Shown: positions 53,862-64,000 of the stretch, piece by piece
Numbering within the stretch: position 1 is the stretch's first letter
How the letters are laid out: every line of letters begins with the position of its first letter
NCBI GenBank assembly: GCA_013398275.1
Contig: VZSE01006608.1
Coordinates: 2,106,441 to 2,170,440, forward strand
Source of the DNA: Promerops cafer
Taxonomy: Eukaryota > Chordata > Aves > Passeriformes > Nectariniidae
Length of the DNA stretch: 64,000 nucleotides
Reading direction: 5' to 3'
The notes under the pieces: generated by a model
The model's database searches: none
Told to the model about the DNA's origin: nothing
What the model saw: only the letters and a program-made list of their open reading frames with translations
Made by a program: the position numbers and the translations under genes

Positions 53862-54800
53862 ACAGAAAAGCTGAGGTTGGGAAGGACTTCTGGAGATCAT
53901 AGAGTCCAACTTGCCTGCTCAGAGCAGGCTCAGCCGGATCAGAATGCTGTGAGCCACATGTACAATCAGGTTCTGAATTTCTCCAAGGTTTTTCTTATGT
54001 TTACATGGATTTTCCAGGATTTCAGTTTGTGCCCATTACCTCTCATGTGAACATAAGGCACCACTCAGAGTCTGGCTCAATTATCTTTACTTCCTCCCAT
54101 CTGTTATTTATATACATCCGTAAGTTTCTCTCTGAGCCTTCTCTTCTCCAGGCTGAGCAGTCCCAGCCCTCAGCTTCTCCCCTTGTAGGTGATCAAGGCC
54201 TTCAGTCCTNGAGCCACATGTACAATCAGGTTCTGAATTTCTCCAAGGTTTTGCTTATGTTTACATGGATTTTCCAGGATTTCAGTTTGTGCCCATTACC
54301 TCTCATGTGAACATAAGGCACCACTCAGAGTCTGGCTCAATTATCTTTACTTCCTCCCATCTGTTATTTATATACATCCGTAAGTTTCTCTCTGAGCCTT
54401 CTCTTCTCCAGGCTGAGCAGTCCCAGCCCTCAGCTTCTCCCCTTGTAAGGTGATCAAGTCCTTCAGTCATCTTTGTGGCCCTTCACAGGGCTTATCTCCA
54501 TGATGTCCATGTCTCTCTTGTACTGGGGAGCCTGGAGCTGGCCACAGCACTCCAGCCCTGGTCCCACCAACGGTGACTAAAGCACAGGATCACCCCCCTC
54601 AGCTTGCTGAACATGCTCTGCCTGCTATGGTCCAGAGGGCTGGTGGCCTTCTTTGCCACAAGGGTACGGGGTACACTGCTGGCTCACGGTCAGTTTGATG
54701 TCCACCAGTATCCCCAAGTCATCCTCTGCAAAGCTCTTTTCCAGCCAGTCAGCCCCCGGAATGTGCTGCTGCATGGGATTGTTCTTGCCCAGCAAGTAAT
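53862..54800 (-). mobile_element. CR1 LINE fragment (3' UTR), interrupted by an artefactual duplication
   Basis: The left end has GGTTGGGAAGGACTTCTGGA and TCATAGAGTCCAACTTGCC; further right are CCTTCTCTTCTCCAGGCTGA, CTTTGTGGCCCTTCACAGG, CACAGCACTCCAGCCCTGG, GATGTCCACCAGTATCCCCA and CAGCCAGTCAGCCCCCGG, all in the order of a minus-strand CR1 3' region. The stretch 53951-54207 is repeated at 54211-54468 across a single N; with one copy removed the element is about 680 bp. Confidence 0.9.
53951..54468. repeat. Near-identical tandem pair separated by one N (likely assembly artefact)
   Basis: 53951-54207 and 54211-54468 match over about 258 bp with one 1-bp indel (TGTAGG versus TGTAAGG) and a couple of substitutions, and N at 54210 sits exactly between them. 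A real tandem duplication would not place an ambiguous base at its junction; overlapping contig ends that were not merged would. Confidence 0.85.
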
Positions 54801-57459
54801 TATCAAGACATGCAACTTTAATTATTTTCACAAAATTTAAATCAGACAGACATTCAGAAACCAGTTTCCAAGAAACTGCAGCTTCCTCAGAAGTACTCAT
54901 GATAAACCTAATTAGCATTTTTTTCTGATTGCCACACATGCTGAGAGTAAACATAGTTGATTGAGCATTTACCTGGCAATAGATCATGGAAGCTTATCCA
55001 AGAATTAATTTTAATCAGATATTGCTGACACTGTACAATGATTCTGGGCTACTATTCTTTAAATTTCTTATAATTGTATGTTTTGTTTTATATAACAAAA
55101 CAGAGGGTTCTTTTTTACTGTTATGTACTGTGCTGCTTGCACAAGTCAAGCTGAAGGTAATCAGAGCACAAGAATCCATAAGGATGCATTTTATCAGGTG
55201 TCAGTTTTGTTCAACTGGGGCTTTTTGACTGCTGGATTTCCTAGTTATTTGTCTTGCTACTATGGTAGTATAAACTGAAGAAGTGCATTCTTCTCTTTCT
55301 TCTGTATTTGACTTTGTTCTGACCAGAATTTGTTTTCTGCTTTAGCTGAGAAACTGTTTTGCACATACTGATGTTCATTTTCTTACACAGGCACTTGTTC
55401 TTCCATCAGGAGAGGTGTTTGGCATACTAAAGTACCTAAAAAATTCTATTTTGGTCTGCTTACCTTTACAGTAAAAAATTTTTTTTTTAAATTACTTCAT
55501 GAAAGAAACGAGTAAGTTGAGCAATTTGTCAGGGAATTATGTGACACTCAGCTTGGTTATGAACTAATGAATGTTTGTCCTCTGCATCATCTGTATTTAG
55601 AGGAAAAGACAGGAGTTTGAAGTAGTGAAGAGTTGGAACCTTTGTTGTTGTTGCTTTTCAGAGTGGAGAATATAAAATAAGATGACTAGCAAAGCAAGGG
55701 GAGGTCTGTAGTAGTACTGCCAGCTCTAATGGCCGTATCTGCACCCCTGTATTGGTAGATTAGAGGCATATTTTTATGTGATGTTGTTCCTTCATGTTAA
55801 GTACCTTCTGAGAGCCTGGAACTTGCAGTGAAAGACATGAAGCTTCTTTGGAAACCCTTGCTATTTAGCTTCATGTTAGACTTTCTATTCTACAGAGGAT
55901 CACTGCCCCTCCATGCCAGCCACTGGCCTCTTGCTTTCCCCTCTGCAGGAGATGCTTGACAGTCTAATAACTCACACCCCAACTGTACAAGGTCCTCAGT
56001 AACCTGCTGTCATTGATCTGGCTTGGAGCAGGGCTGTATCAGAGAATTTCTCAATTTCTCTCTTCCGACCTTGGCTATTCTGTGAGCTAATTAACCAGAG
56101 ATGTAATAACTCCCCAGATGCCTGATGAGCTTTAATACCCTTGCCAGCATTTTCACTCCATTCCATGTAAGCTATTCTGGGTGCACATTTACAGAGGAAT
56201 ATTTTAAAAATAACAATATTTTAAAACATGGAAATTTTATTCAATGAAGTTAACGTTGTTTATGGTTTCAATTTCTACTGGTGTTGACACTGCTCTATCT
56301 TGTGACAGGTGGAGATGTTCCTGATTTTATCTGTTATAAAAATGGTTTGAATCTTATCTTTTGCAGGCAAGCTGAAGAATAAAATTTCCTTGCAAATACA
56401 CATGAAGGCCTTAGCCATGATACCTGCAAGCACAACCACAAGATAAAGTTAATATTTATTCCACAAGTGGAAGAACACAATGCTGATAAAGAGCTTCTTT
56501 TGCAGTAGAGTTGATACAAAACACTGCTGCCTGTCAATCACATTATAAATTGGTAAACATTTGTTTTATTAAAATGGGCACAAAACTAGCAACAAATATT
56601 ATAACTAAATAATGCAGTTACATGTCTTTCTGTACCACATTTCATTAACTCCTGTCAAGTTAGCATCATATAATAAGGGTGTTGGCAACCCAGCACCTCT
56701 TCTGAGCTCTGCTAAGTACATCAGTCTGCATTGTGGATCTGAGGGAAGGATTGTATCCAGTGGGTGTGATTATTACTCTTTCTCACACCTAAAGGAAGTA
56801 AAATAGTCAAGACAAGTTCTTTCTGCTACATCTAAGCTGTTTGATTATCTGGCATGGCAATGAAAGTATCTAAGTGAGAGCACAACTCATCAAAGACTGG
56901 ACCTTTTGGTGTGTCCTCCTCCTCTGTCCTCATGGTTCAAAAGAAATGCATATTTACGATTATCAATGAAGTGATAAGATTAGGAGGATAATGTGTTTAA
57001 AAAGTGAACATTTAGATGGCTTCATTTGGATATGTAAAATGCACATGCTTCTAGTCATTCAAAATGGAAGCAATTTGGCCAGTTCACAGTAACTTCCAGC
57101 ACTGAAACACTCTGACAGAAGGAAAGTGAAAGGACAAAAACACACTCCAAAAGATATCAGGGCATAAAAATGGTGGCTTGTTGCAGTGTATAAAGACAGG
57201 GCAGGCTCCTATCCCTTTGACTGCTGATGTTTGCTTCCTGCATCTTTAATAATGAATTGCCATTTAAAAGTAGTGTGTGAGAATGTCATTGCACAGCAGA
57301 AAAGGCAGTAAGTACTTGCAAGTAAATCTGTGAGGAGACAGTTTAGAGATTTTGTGTATGGTGCTTTATAGTCAGTGCTTCACAGATACAGTTCTTCTCC
57401 TAGTCTCCTTCTTTTTACTGGAATACTTAAACTTGTTTATTTTGAAAAATGCTTCTCTT

Positions 57460-58113
57460 GAGCATCCTCTGGAAATGCAGCTGGACCCACAGTCAGTGAC
57501 ACCTTTGACTGTGTGGAGCTGCTCCTGCAGGATCCTCCTCCAAAAAGACAAAGAGAAAACTCAGAAAATCTGATTGATGAGTCAATCAGGTCACTTGTTT
57601 TTATAATGGAAAACCTCAAAGCAATGAGATGCATCAGACCAGAAGTAGCAGTGCTTGTGCCCAATTCTTGGTTCATGTGCCATGCTCTTGCAGGGTGGTC
57701 TTGATTTGATCCAGCTTCATGAATTTTGAAGTTACAGCAAATTCTCCACAATCTTCTGTTTCTTGGGAATTTTGTTTCCAGATTCTTGCATCTGCTTCAG
57801 ATCTCCTTCTGTTACCTGCTGCTGTCTCCCAGATCTGAGCTTGCTCAGCAGTCTGTAGATCGACAGAGAAGTAGCACTTCCATCAGTGAAGTCTACTGAC
57901 CCAATTGTTTCTTAAAAAACTGTATCTTTAATGACTTACAAATATAGATTATGCCAGACGTCACACGGAATTTGAAGATCCATTAGAAAATCTCATCATC
58001 ATGAGAAACTTTATTAAGGAAACACAATTTGACTTCCAAGGAGAAATTAATTTTTCATCTCCTGCAAGTGGAATATTCAAAAAAATCATTAGGTCACTGA
58101 ATCTTCTGTGATG
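57460..58113. other. Stop-poor block open on both strands, identity unknown
   Basis: The + strand frame through 57462-57718 has 84 codons without a stop and includes LLQDPPPKRQRENSENLI; the minus strand is open in the same place over 57437-57751. The next 170 bp is open in two minus-strand frames, and 57945-58110 is open on the + strand. Inconsistent strand and frame argue against one gene. An old processed pseudogene is possible but I recognise no parent protein, and slightly higher GC alone could explain it. Confidence 0.25.
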
Positions 58114-59126
58114 ACAAATCCAAACCCAGACTCTGTGGTTAGACCTTGTAAATCAATGTATCTGTTCCTTTAGACCATGCAAACACCTGTACTGGTCTGA
58201 GCACTCATGGGGTCCCAGGGATGGCAGCTGTGAACTGTCAGCCTTGGTGAAATGAAGAGCTACATCTGCCCTGCAAGCTGCAGGATCTCAGATGCTGCTC
58301 TAGAAAATTCAGTAGCATAGTTGTATGATATTATTAGAACACTATTAAATAGTTTTTTAATTTTGTTAAAACAGCTAATAGGACAAAAGAGATCACATAG
58401 GAACACATTTCATTTTATTCTGCTTTAGTGTAGAAACTTGCTATGTAATTAGGACTAAAAATAAGTAAAGGATGAGATATTTTTAGTGAAAGCTTTTTAT
58501 CTTGTTCAAATCCACAATGTAGCACACCCAAACTAACAGTTACAGTATCACATTAACCACTAGTGAAGTAGGATACAAAGGGTAAAACAATGTGGTGTCT
58601 ATCTGTGAACATGAAAACAAATAATTTATCTGTGAAATTATGATTGTTTTCCTTCAGCTGCTGACTACTGTTTAGTGCCATTCTCAAAAAACAAAGTATA
58701 GTGATCTGTAAATATGCTATGGATATATAGTTCAGTCCTCACAATAAATAACTGCTAGCAGAGTGAATTATAACTAACTTAAGTCCACTAAATTTTTATT
58801 CACTATTTTTTGATCCACTGAAAGGCCTTAGATTCTTCTTATATAGTACCTGAATAAATTATTCTAATACATTTATAGAAGTGGTGAAAAACATGGTACA
58901 GCTGCAGTGGATTGCTACATCTTTATTAAAGCAGCAACTTCTCACATCATGCAAATGGACCAGAATATTTACCATCTTTAGCTTAAAAGGAGTGAGGTAT
59001 TTTGGTTTTCTGGCCACATTAAAAATTCTGGAAAAGTACTGTCTTTTTTAAGTGGGGCTTATCATTCTCCTATCAGAAGTACAATGCTTGCCAGTGAACT
59101 TAAGGAGAAGAAAGAAAAGAAAATCA

Positions 59127-59240
59127 CAGAATATTTTGAGCTGGAAGGGACCAACAAGGATCATCAAGTCCAGCTCTTAAGTGAATGGCCCATGAGGGGA
59201 ACAAACCCTGTCCTTGGTGTTATTAGCACCATGATCTGTC
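59127..59240 (-). mobile_element. tRNA-Ile-derived SINE with CR1-like 3' tail (TguSINE1-like)
   Basis: Read on the minus strand this starts inside a tRNA-Ile-like sequence: AGATCATGGTGCTAATAACA holds an anticodon arm whose loop CTAATAA carries the AAT anticodon, followed by a T-arm-like GGGTTTGTTCC and an acceptor end GGGCCA. It then runs into ATTCACTTAAGAGCTGGA, TTGATGATCCTTG, GGTCCCTTCCAGCTC and AATATTCTGTGATT, a CR1-type 3' end used for trans-mobilisation by CR1 enzymes. The 5' part of the tRNA (D-arm) is missing, so the copy is 5' truncated. The arrangement matches the tRNA-Ile/CR1 SINE described from zebra finch, which supports a passerine source. Confidence 0.85.
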
Positions 59241-59547
59241 TACATCAATATAAATAGCCACTCTCAAATTTACTTTGGTTTCTATTTGGGTTTTATCCAT
59301 TTCAAGACTTTCCCTCTTTGTAGTATGACTATGTTAAGAACAAAGGTATGAGCTTTGGCGTGGGGTTTTGCCCAGCTACCTTATTGATGATGCTAGAAAA
59401 TACCTCTGAAAATTGAAAAGGTTGTTGAAATTGTCTGTGAATGTTTTCAGTGGTAGAGGAGCAGTGTTAGATAGAGCAGCACTAACAAGGAGGAGAATTT
59501 TTCATCCCAGCTGGTTTTACTCATCAGCCTTTGTTAAATGAAACATT

Positions 59548-60235
59548 TAACATTTCAGCCGGGTTCACAAGGGGAGTTGGATGGTGTGCATTCAACTCCA
59601 CAGTAGTCTGTGAAGCAAATTTTGGAATGAAAGCCTTGAAAATGTTCTTGACCTGTAGTAGGAAAAGATTACCAGGAGGCAGTTCTTGCATCTGTTTTCA
59701 CAGTGTAAATTTCCTGATAAATATTGACCTTGAGATCTTTTGTATTGCCTGTTCTGAAAGTCTTTGATAAGGGTAAAAAACTCAATGGCTTTGGATTTGC
59801 AAAAAAGATAATAACCACCTGATGAATTTTAAAAAGCAAATAGTTAACTTAGGCAGACCTTATATAGGCTGAAGGATTTATAATCTTTAGACCAANTAAC
59901 ATTTCAGCCGGGTTCACAAGGGGAGTTGCCTTTTGTGCATTCAACTCCACAGTAGTCTGTGAAGCAAATTTTGGAATGAAAGCCTTGAAAATGTTCTTGA
60001 CCTGTAGTAGGAAAAGATTACCAGGAGGCAGTTCTTGCATCTGTTTTCACAGTGTAAATTTCCTGATAAATATTGACCTTGAGATCTTTTGTATTGCCTG
60101 TTCTGAAAGTCTTTGATAAGGGTAAAAAACTCAATGGCTTTGGATTTGCAAAAAAGATAATAACCACCTGATGAATTTTAAAAAGCAAATAGTTAACTTA
60201 GGCAGACCTTATATAGGCTGAAGGATTTATAATCT
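59548..60235. repeat. Near-identical tandem pair separated by one N (likely assembly artefact)
   Basis: 59548-59886 and 59897-60235 are 339-bp copies at a constant offset of 349 with no net indel. The one clear difference is a cluster near 59579-59584 (GTTGGATGGTG versus GTTGCCTTTTG). N at 59896 follows a 9-base unmatched tail of the first copy. The sequence itself is unique intron, not a known mobile element. Confidence 0.85.
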
Positions 60236-60595
60236 AACTGCTAGCAGCAGGAATCTTGAGGATCTATGCAGTAAAGTTTTTGTCACAAAATCACTACAAA
60301 TTTGAATGAAGGAAAGACTTCAGCGAGATTGGTTTGCTTATGGAGAAAATTGTCTGAGGAGCTGACCTCATTTTTCACTGAGTGAGGGATATAGTTATTT
60401 AAACTTATCTGTCAGGAGGAAAGTATTGAAATGGCTGTGTTAACCATTCAGTAGCAGACTTGGAAAGAGTTGGCTTTGTGCCTGTCCCAAGGACCTGGGA
60501 TTTTCGGGACTTTAGGCATCAGATTCTGTGGTCATGAGCTCTGTGTGATGTAACCTTAAGCCCAAGTAGTTGACAAAGAGGAGACATTGAAGTGT

Positions 60596-60717
60596 TCAAG
60601 GCCAGGTTGGATGGGGCTTTGAGCAACCTGGTCTAGTGGAAGGTGTCCCTGCCCATGTCACCTAGGTGGGATGAGATAGTCTGTAAGGTCCCTTTCAAAC
60701 CTAACCATCCTGTGATA
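60596..60717 (+). mobile_element. CR1 LINE 3' tail fragment
   Basis: GTTCAAGGCCAGGTTGGATG, GGGCTTTGAGCAACCTGGTC, AGTGGAAGGTGTCCCTGCCC and ACCATCCTGTGAT are the last part of a common avian CR1 3' UTR in + orientation. The terminal repeat is reduced to one degraded unit. Confidence 0.92.
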
Positions 60718-62385
60718 GGTCACTGCTATTTGTCTGGGGACAGATTGATGAGCTTTTTATTTAATGATTTACGGTGTGCTCTGTAGCAGCTCTGCCTCAT
60801 CAGAGTTGGACAGTGGAGTGTCAGATGTTTCACTGGCACTCTGTAGTTCTGCTAATCTCAGCAGGATTCATGGGGGTATTAGTGCAGTAAGTGGTTTATT
60901 AGAAGAGATAATTAGCACAAAGCAGATGAGGATTTAATAAATAAGGAGACTTGGTCTGCATCACTGAAACCTAGTTACGTGACATGGAAAGTCCCCTTGT
61001 TGAGCCTTCTTACCTATCAGCTCCCCAATGCTTAATATCCACCAGCACACATTCAGGGCAAATCCTGTTGAGGAGTTGCCTTTTCTGATGAGACCTACCT
61101 GGATGATATGGTGATATAAGCAAAAGCACTTCAAAAAGCAACACACACACAGAGGCAGAAGCTTCAGTATCTCCTGCAATGGGAGCTGGGAGGCAGCTGC
61201 AAGAGATGCAGGCACCAGGGCAGTGAGCTGGGGAGCAAGGAGGCACTGGGGAAAAGCAAAGCTCAGCTGGTCTGTCAAAAGACTCCAGCTGCAGTTCTTG
61301 GAACTGGCTGCAGGCAGAGAAAGCTTTTTGTTCTATAATCCACCAGGAAATTGAGCTTTTCTCAGGTGGGAATTTAGACTTGCAGGTGAAAGGAGAAAAT
61401 AAAACCTATGCATAGCATGAAAAATGTCAGAATCCTTGGCTACATTTAAAGAAATAATGTTGTTTGCTCACTCCAGGCTTACCTACAGATTGGCAAACAA
61501 AAGCTACTTGAAATGAATAAATTTTCATCAAAGCAAGTAATATTTTTAGACCTTTTCCATGTTATTAAATATGCAAGAAAATGTTAGTCCAGTGCTGCTC
61601 ACATGGGAGTGAGTAAGTGAGTGGTTCTGATTGCAGTGGGAAATCTTTTGTTGTCCTGTTGCCTCCCAATACCCAGAGTCTTTCCTTGAACTGCATGTGA
61701 TTTCCCTCCCACCTTCCTCAGTCTGCTCAAACTCCTGGAAATTATGTCAGTGTTTATCCAGAAAGGGAATTTTCATTCAAGCACTGTAGGATTACCTTTA
61801 TATGTGTAGCATTAAATCTAGGAAATTACTGTGCAGAGTAGGTTAGCATTAAGTCATGACACGTCTCTTTGCTTACTAGAGCTAGATTTTACCAGGCACT
61901 GAGGTAAAATACATCTTCACAGCTTGTTATTCTAGCCATACATTACAAATTTGTATTGCATTAATTTCCCACAATGGCAAATCACTATAAAACTCTAGGG
62001 AAGATGTCAAGGAAATTCTACTTTCAAAATCACATCTTTGAAAATAAATACAATTTGTTGCAGAAAATTTTTCTGCAGCAGAAACATTTCAGAAAATGTT
62101 TCAGAAACAGCACTGCTTCTCCCATTACTCAATACACAAAATTATCTGATTGGGAGTTTTTACTGTACCATTAAGATATCCTCACATATTAATATTGTTG
62201 TTTATTAAACGCAGACCTCCAGGTAAGGATTTGAAGTCAGGTACATTTCCAGTACAGAGGAAACAATTCTGCAGCACAGTCTCCCTCCCTGTATTTCCAG
62301 TACTATTGGTACCTAGAGTTTACCTTGTAACTATGGAGCATGCTTATGATACCATTAGTAGCCTCAGTGTGCAACCAGCCTTCAC

Positions 62386-63010
62386 AGAATCACAGAGTGG
62401 GTCAGGTTGGAAGGGACCACAGTGGTCATCTGGTTCAGCCTCCCCACTCAAGCAGGGTTATCCATGGCAAAGGATTGCATCCAGATGGTTCTTGGATATC
62501 TCCAGAGAGGGAGACTCCACAGCCTCTCTGGGCAACCTGTTCCGGAGTGTGATCACCTGCACAGCATAGAAGTTCTTCCTCGTATTCAGGTGGAACTCCC
62601 TGTGCATCAATTTCTGCTCGTTGCCTCTTGTCCTGCTGCTTGGCACTACTGAGAAGAGCCTGGATCCATCCTCTGACACCCTTCCTTCAGATACTGATAG
62701 ACACTGATGAGGCCCCTTCTCAGTCATCTCCTCTCAAGGCTGAACAGGCCCAGCTCTGCCAGCCTTTCCTCATAAAAGAGATGCTCCAGTCCCTCAGTCA
62801 TCTTTGCCACCTTCATCTGGACCCACTCCCAGAGCTCTGTGTGTCTCTTGTACTGAGGAGCCCAGAACTGGGCACAGCACTCCAGATGTGGCTTCACTGG
62901 GGCTGAGCAGAGGGGCAGGGTCACTTCCCTCAACCTGCTGGCAATGCTCTCCCTAATGCACCCCAGGACACCTTTGGCCTTCTTGGCCACAAAGGCACAC
63001 TTGTGCTCTG
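62386..63010 (-). mobile_element. CR1 LINE fragment (long 3' UTR)
   Basis: The + strand begins AGAATCACAGAGTGGGTCAG and GGTTGGAAGGGACC, then CAGCCTCTCTGGGCAACCTG, GTTCTTCCTCGTATTCAGG, CTGAACAGGCCCAGCTCTGC, TCAGTCATCTTTGCCACC, CAGCACTCCAGATGTGGCTT and GGCCTTCTTGGCCACAAAGG. This is about 625 bp of CR1 in antisense orientation. It is one of the best-preserved copies here but contains only 3'-region sequence; open frames overlapping it are by-products. Confidence 0.93.
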
Positions 63011-63732
63011 TTACCCATTACAAAATCCAATGCATTTGGACAGGTTAGTCAATTCTTCTGAGCGTTTGTTGTCTTTCATGGCAGTGCTCTTGACATGTAT
63101 TTGCTACTACAAAATTCTTTTCTGAAATAAAAAATGCAGGAGATTTCCTGTTATCTACACTGTAAGATGTTGCATGCGTAGTGTGAAGGAATTGAGATAA
63201 ATTGATGGCTATCAGTGATATGTGGCCAAGTTTGCTGGCTGCACACAAGATGGGGGCTCTCTGAAGTATCCATACACCCACATAATGGCCAAAACTTCTT
63301 TTTCTACTTGTTGTGTATTTTCACTGGACAGGACATGATGCATATGGTGAGGGTCTTGCCCTGCTGTTGTCGTGCTGTTGACATGGCATGCCTCTCAGTC
63401 CAGGTTTGCTCAGGTTCCATGTGGTCAGAATCAATAAAGCAAAAGATCGTCCCATAAGAGTATTCTCTTCTGTGGTGCACTTCTAGTTTGTTCTGTGCTG
63501 AGGTCTTGAGAAATCACTTGGGAAGCAGACAATGACTAACTTGGATGCTTTCAGCTGGGAAATTGTTTAGAAAGCTGTTAATTTCTCAGTTGGGTTTTAT
63601 CCTTTCCAGTGAGAGCCAGTAACTGATGGTATGAGTCTATCTAAATATGATTTCTGAGGTCTTGGGCCTTAAGTGTTGATACTCTTTATTCAGTCATTTT
63701 TCCTGATGTGGAGATTATACCTTCACTCAGTA

Positions 63733-63766
63733 TTTGTGTATGTGTGTGTGTCTGTGTGTCGTGTGA
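63733..63766. repeat. Short imperfect (TG)n microsatellite
   Basis: TGTGTATGTGTGTGTGTCTG followed by TGTGTCGTGTG. It is an interrupted dinucleotide repeat of about 34 bp. Confidence 0.85.
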
Positions 63767-64000
63767 AGTTGTAGGCACTCTTTGGTATCGACATGGTGCC
63801 ATACGTGTCCCACTAGTACCTTTTCTCATTAAGCAGAATCACATCAGTTTACTAACTCAAAGTAACTAGTGGCATATTCACTGTTAGTCCAGAAAAATAG
63901 ATGAGACATAATCCCTGCACTGTAGGAGGGCAATATACTTCCAAAGGGCTTGACCTGTTGTCTTTCCATGTAGCTTTGTATCATAATAAAAATCACCAGT

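Larger units (their letters stand above)
38279..64000 (+). other. GPR158: GPR158 intron, 5' part (downstream of the TM3 exon)
   Basis: This phase-2 intron is open at the window edge, so its length is at least 25.7 kb. It contains most of the mobile-element fragments in the window, the minisatellite, the hexamer array and both N characters. The stretches 38.3-39.7, 46.3-50.1, 50.4-53.8, 54.9-57.4, 58.2-59.1, 60.8-62.3 and 63.0-64.0 kb show no gene or repeat I recognise, apart from a short TG-rich tract near 63.73 kb. Confidence 0.8.

Noticed and set aside
53951..54468. Biological tandem duplication inside CR1
   Set aside because: An N sits exactly at the junction and a second case with the same design occurs at 59896, which favours an assembly fault.
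59127..59240. Functional tRNA-Ile gene
   Set aside because: The 5' half with the D-arm is missing, the T-arm is mutated, and the sequence continues into a CR1-type tail, so it is a SINE.
62150..62569. 139-codon open frame on the + strand
   Set aside because: Its second half is antisense CR1 3' UTR and the first half is unrelated intron, so it is not a gene.
38279..64000. Next GPR158 exon (expected to begin VLKVFLSRTAQR)
   Set aside because: I looked for sequence encoding this continuation after a suitable acceptor and did not find it; the exon probably lies beyond the window.

Overview
This window looks like nuclear DNA from a bird, probably a songbird (passerine). It is AT-rich, almost free of genes, and scattered with CR1 LINE fragments carrying the avian 3' tail, one tRNA-Ile-derived SINE with a CR1-like tail (as in the passerine TguSINE1 family), and LTR remnants. 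Nothing in it is prokaryotic: there are no operons and no ribosome binding sites.

The only gene I can support is GPR158, a class C orphan receptor now also called the metabotropic glycine receptor, read on the + strand. Two consecutive internal coding exons are visible, at 7804-7872 and 38169-38278. Joined in frame they encode 59 complete codons covering the first intracellular loop, TM2, the first extracellular loop and most of TM3. Everything else is intron: at least 7.8 kb upstream of the first exon, 30.3 kb between the exons, and at least 25.7 kb after the second. The first and last coding exons, the promoter and the 3' UTR lie outside the window.

Layout: 1-7803 is intron with no recognisable large repeat. 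7873-38168 is an intron holding a minus-strand LTR-like block (about 12.9-13.3 kb), four clear CR1 pieces (14.7, 20.9, 33.2 and 36.5 kb), one doubtful CR1 tail (12.1 kb) and a long T/GT/G homopolymer tract (26.5 kb). 38279-64000 is richer in repeats: CR1 pieces at 39.7, 41.9, 45.2-46.2, 50.1, 53.9-54.8, 60.6 and 62.4-63.0 kb, an LTR remnant at 42.1-42.5 kb, a 20-bp minisatellite at 43.5 kb, a hexamer array at 46.2 kb and the SINE at 59.1 kb.

Two single N characters (54210 and 59896) each separate two nearly identical copies of about 258 and 339 bp. These look like false tandem duplications made when contig ends were joined, and should not be read as biology. I found no convincing undescribed system. 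The items worth a second look are the assembly joins, the composite CR1 with its hexamer array, the SINE, a 55-bp sequence present twice 2.1 kb apart, a small exon-like segment at 27.4 kb and a stop-poor block at 57.5-58.1 kb.
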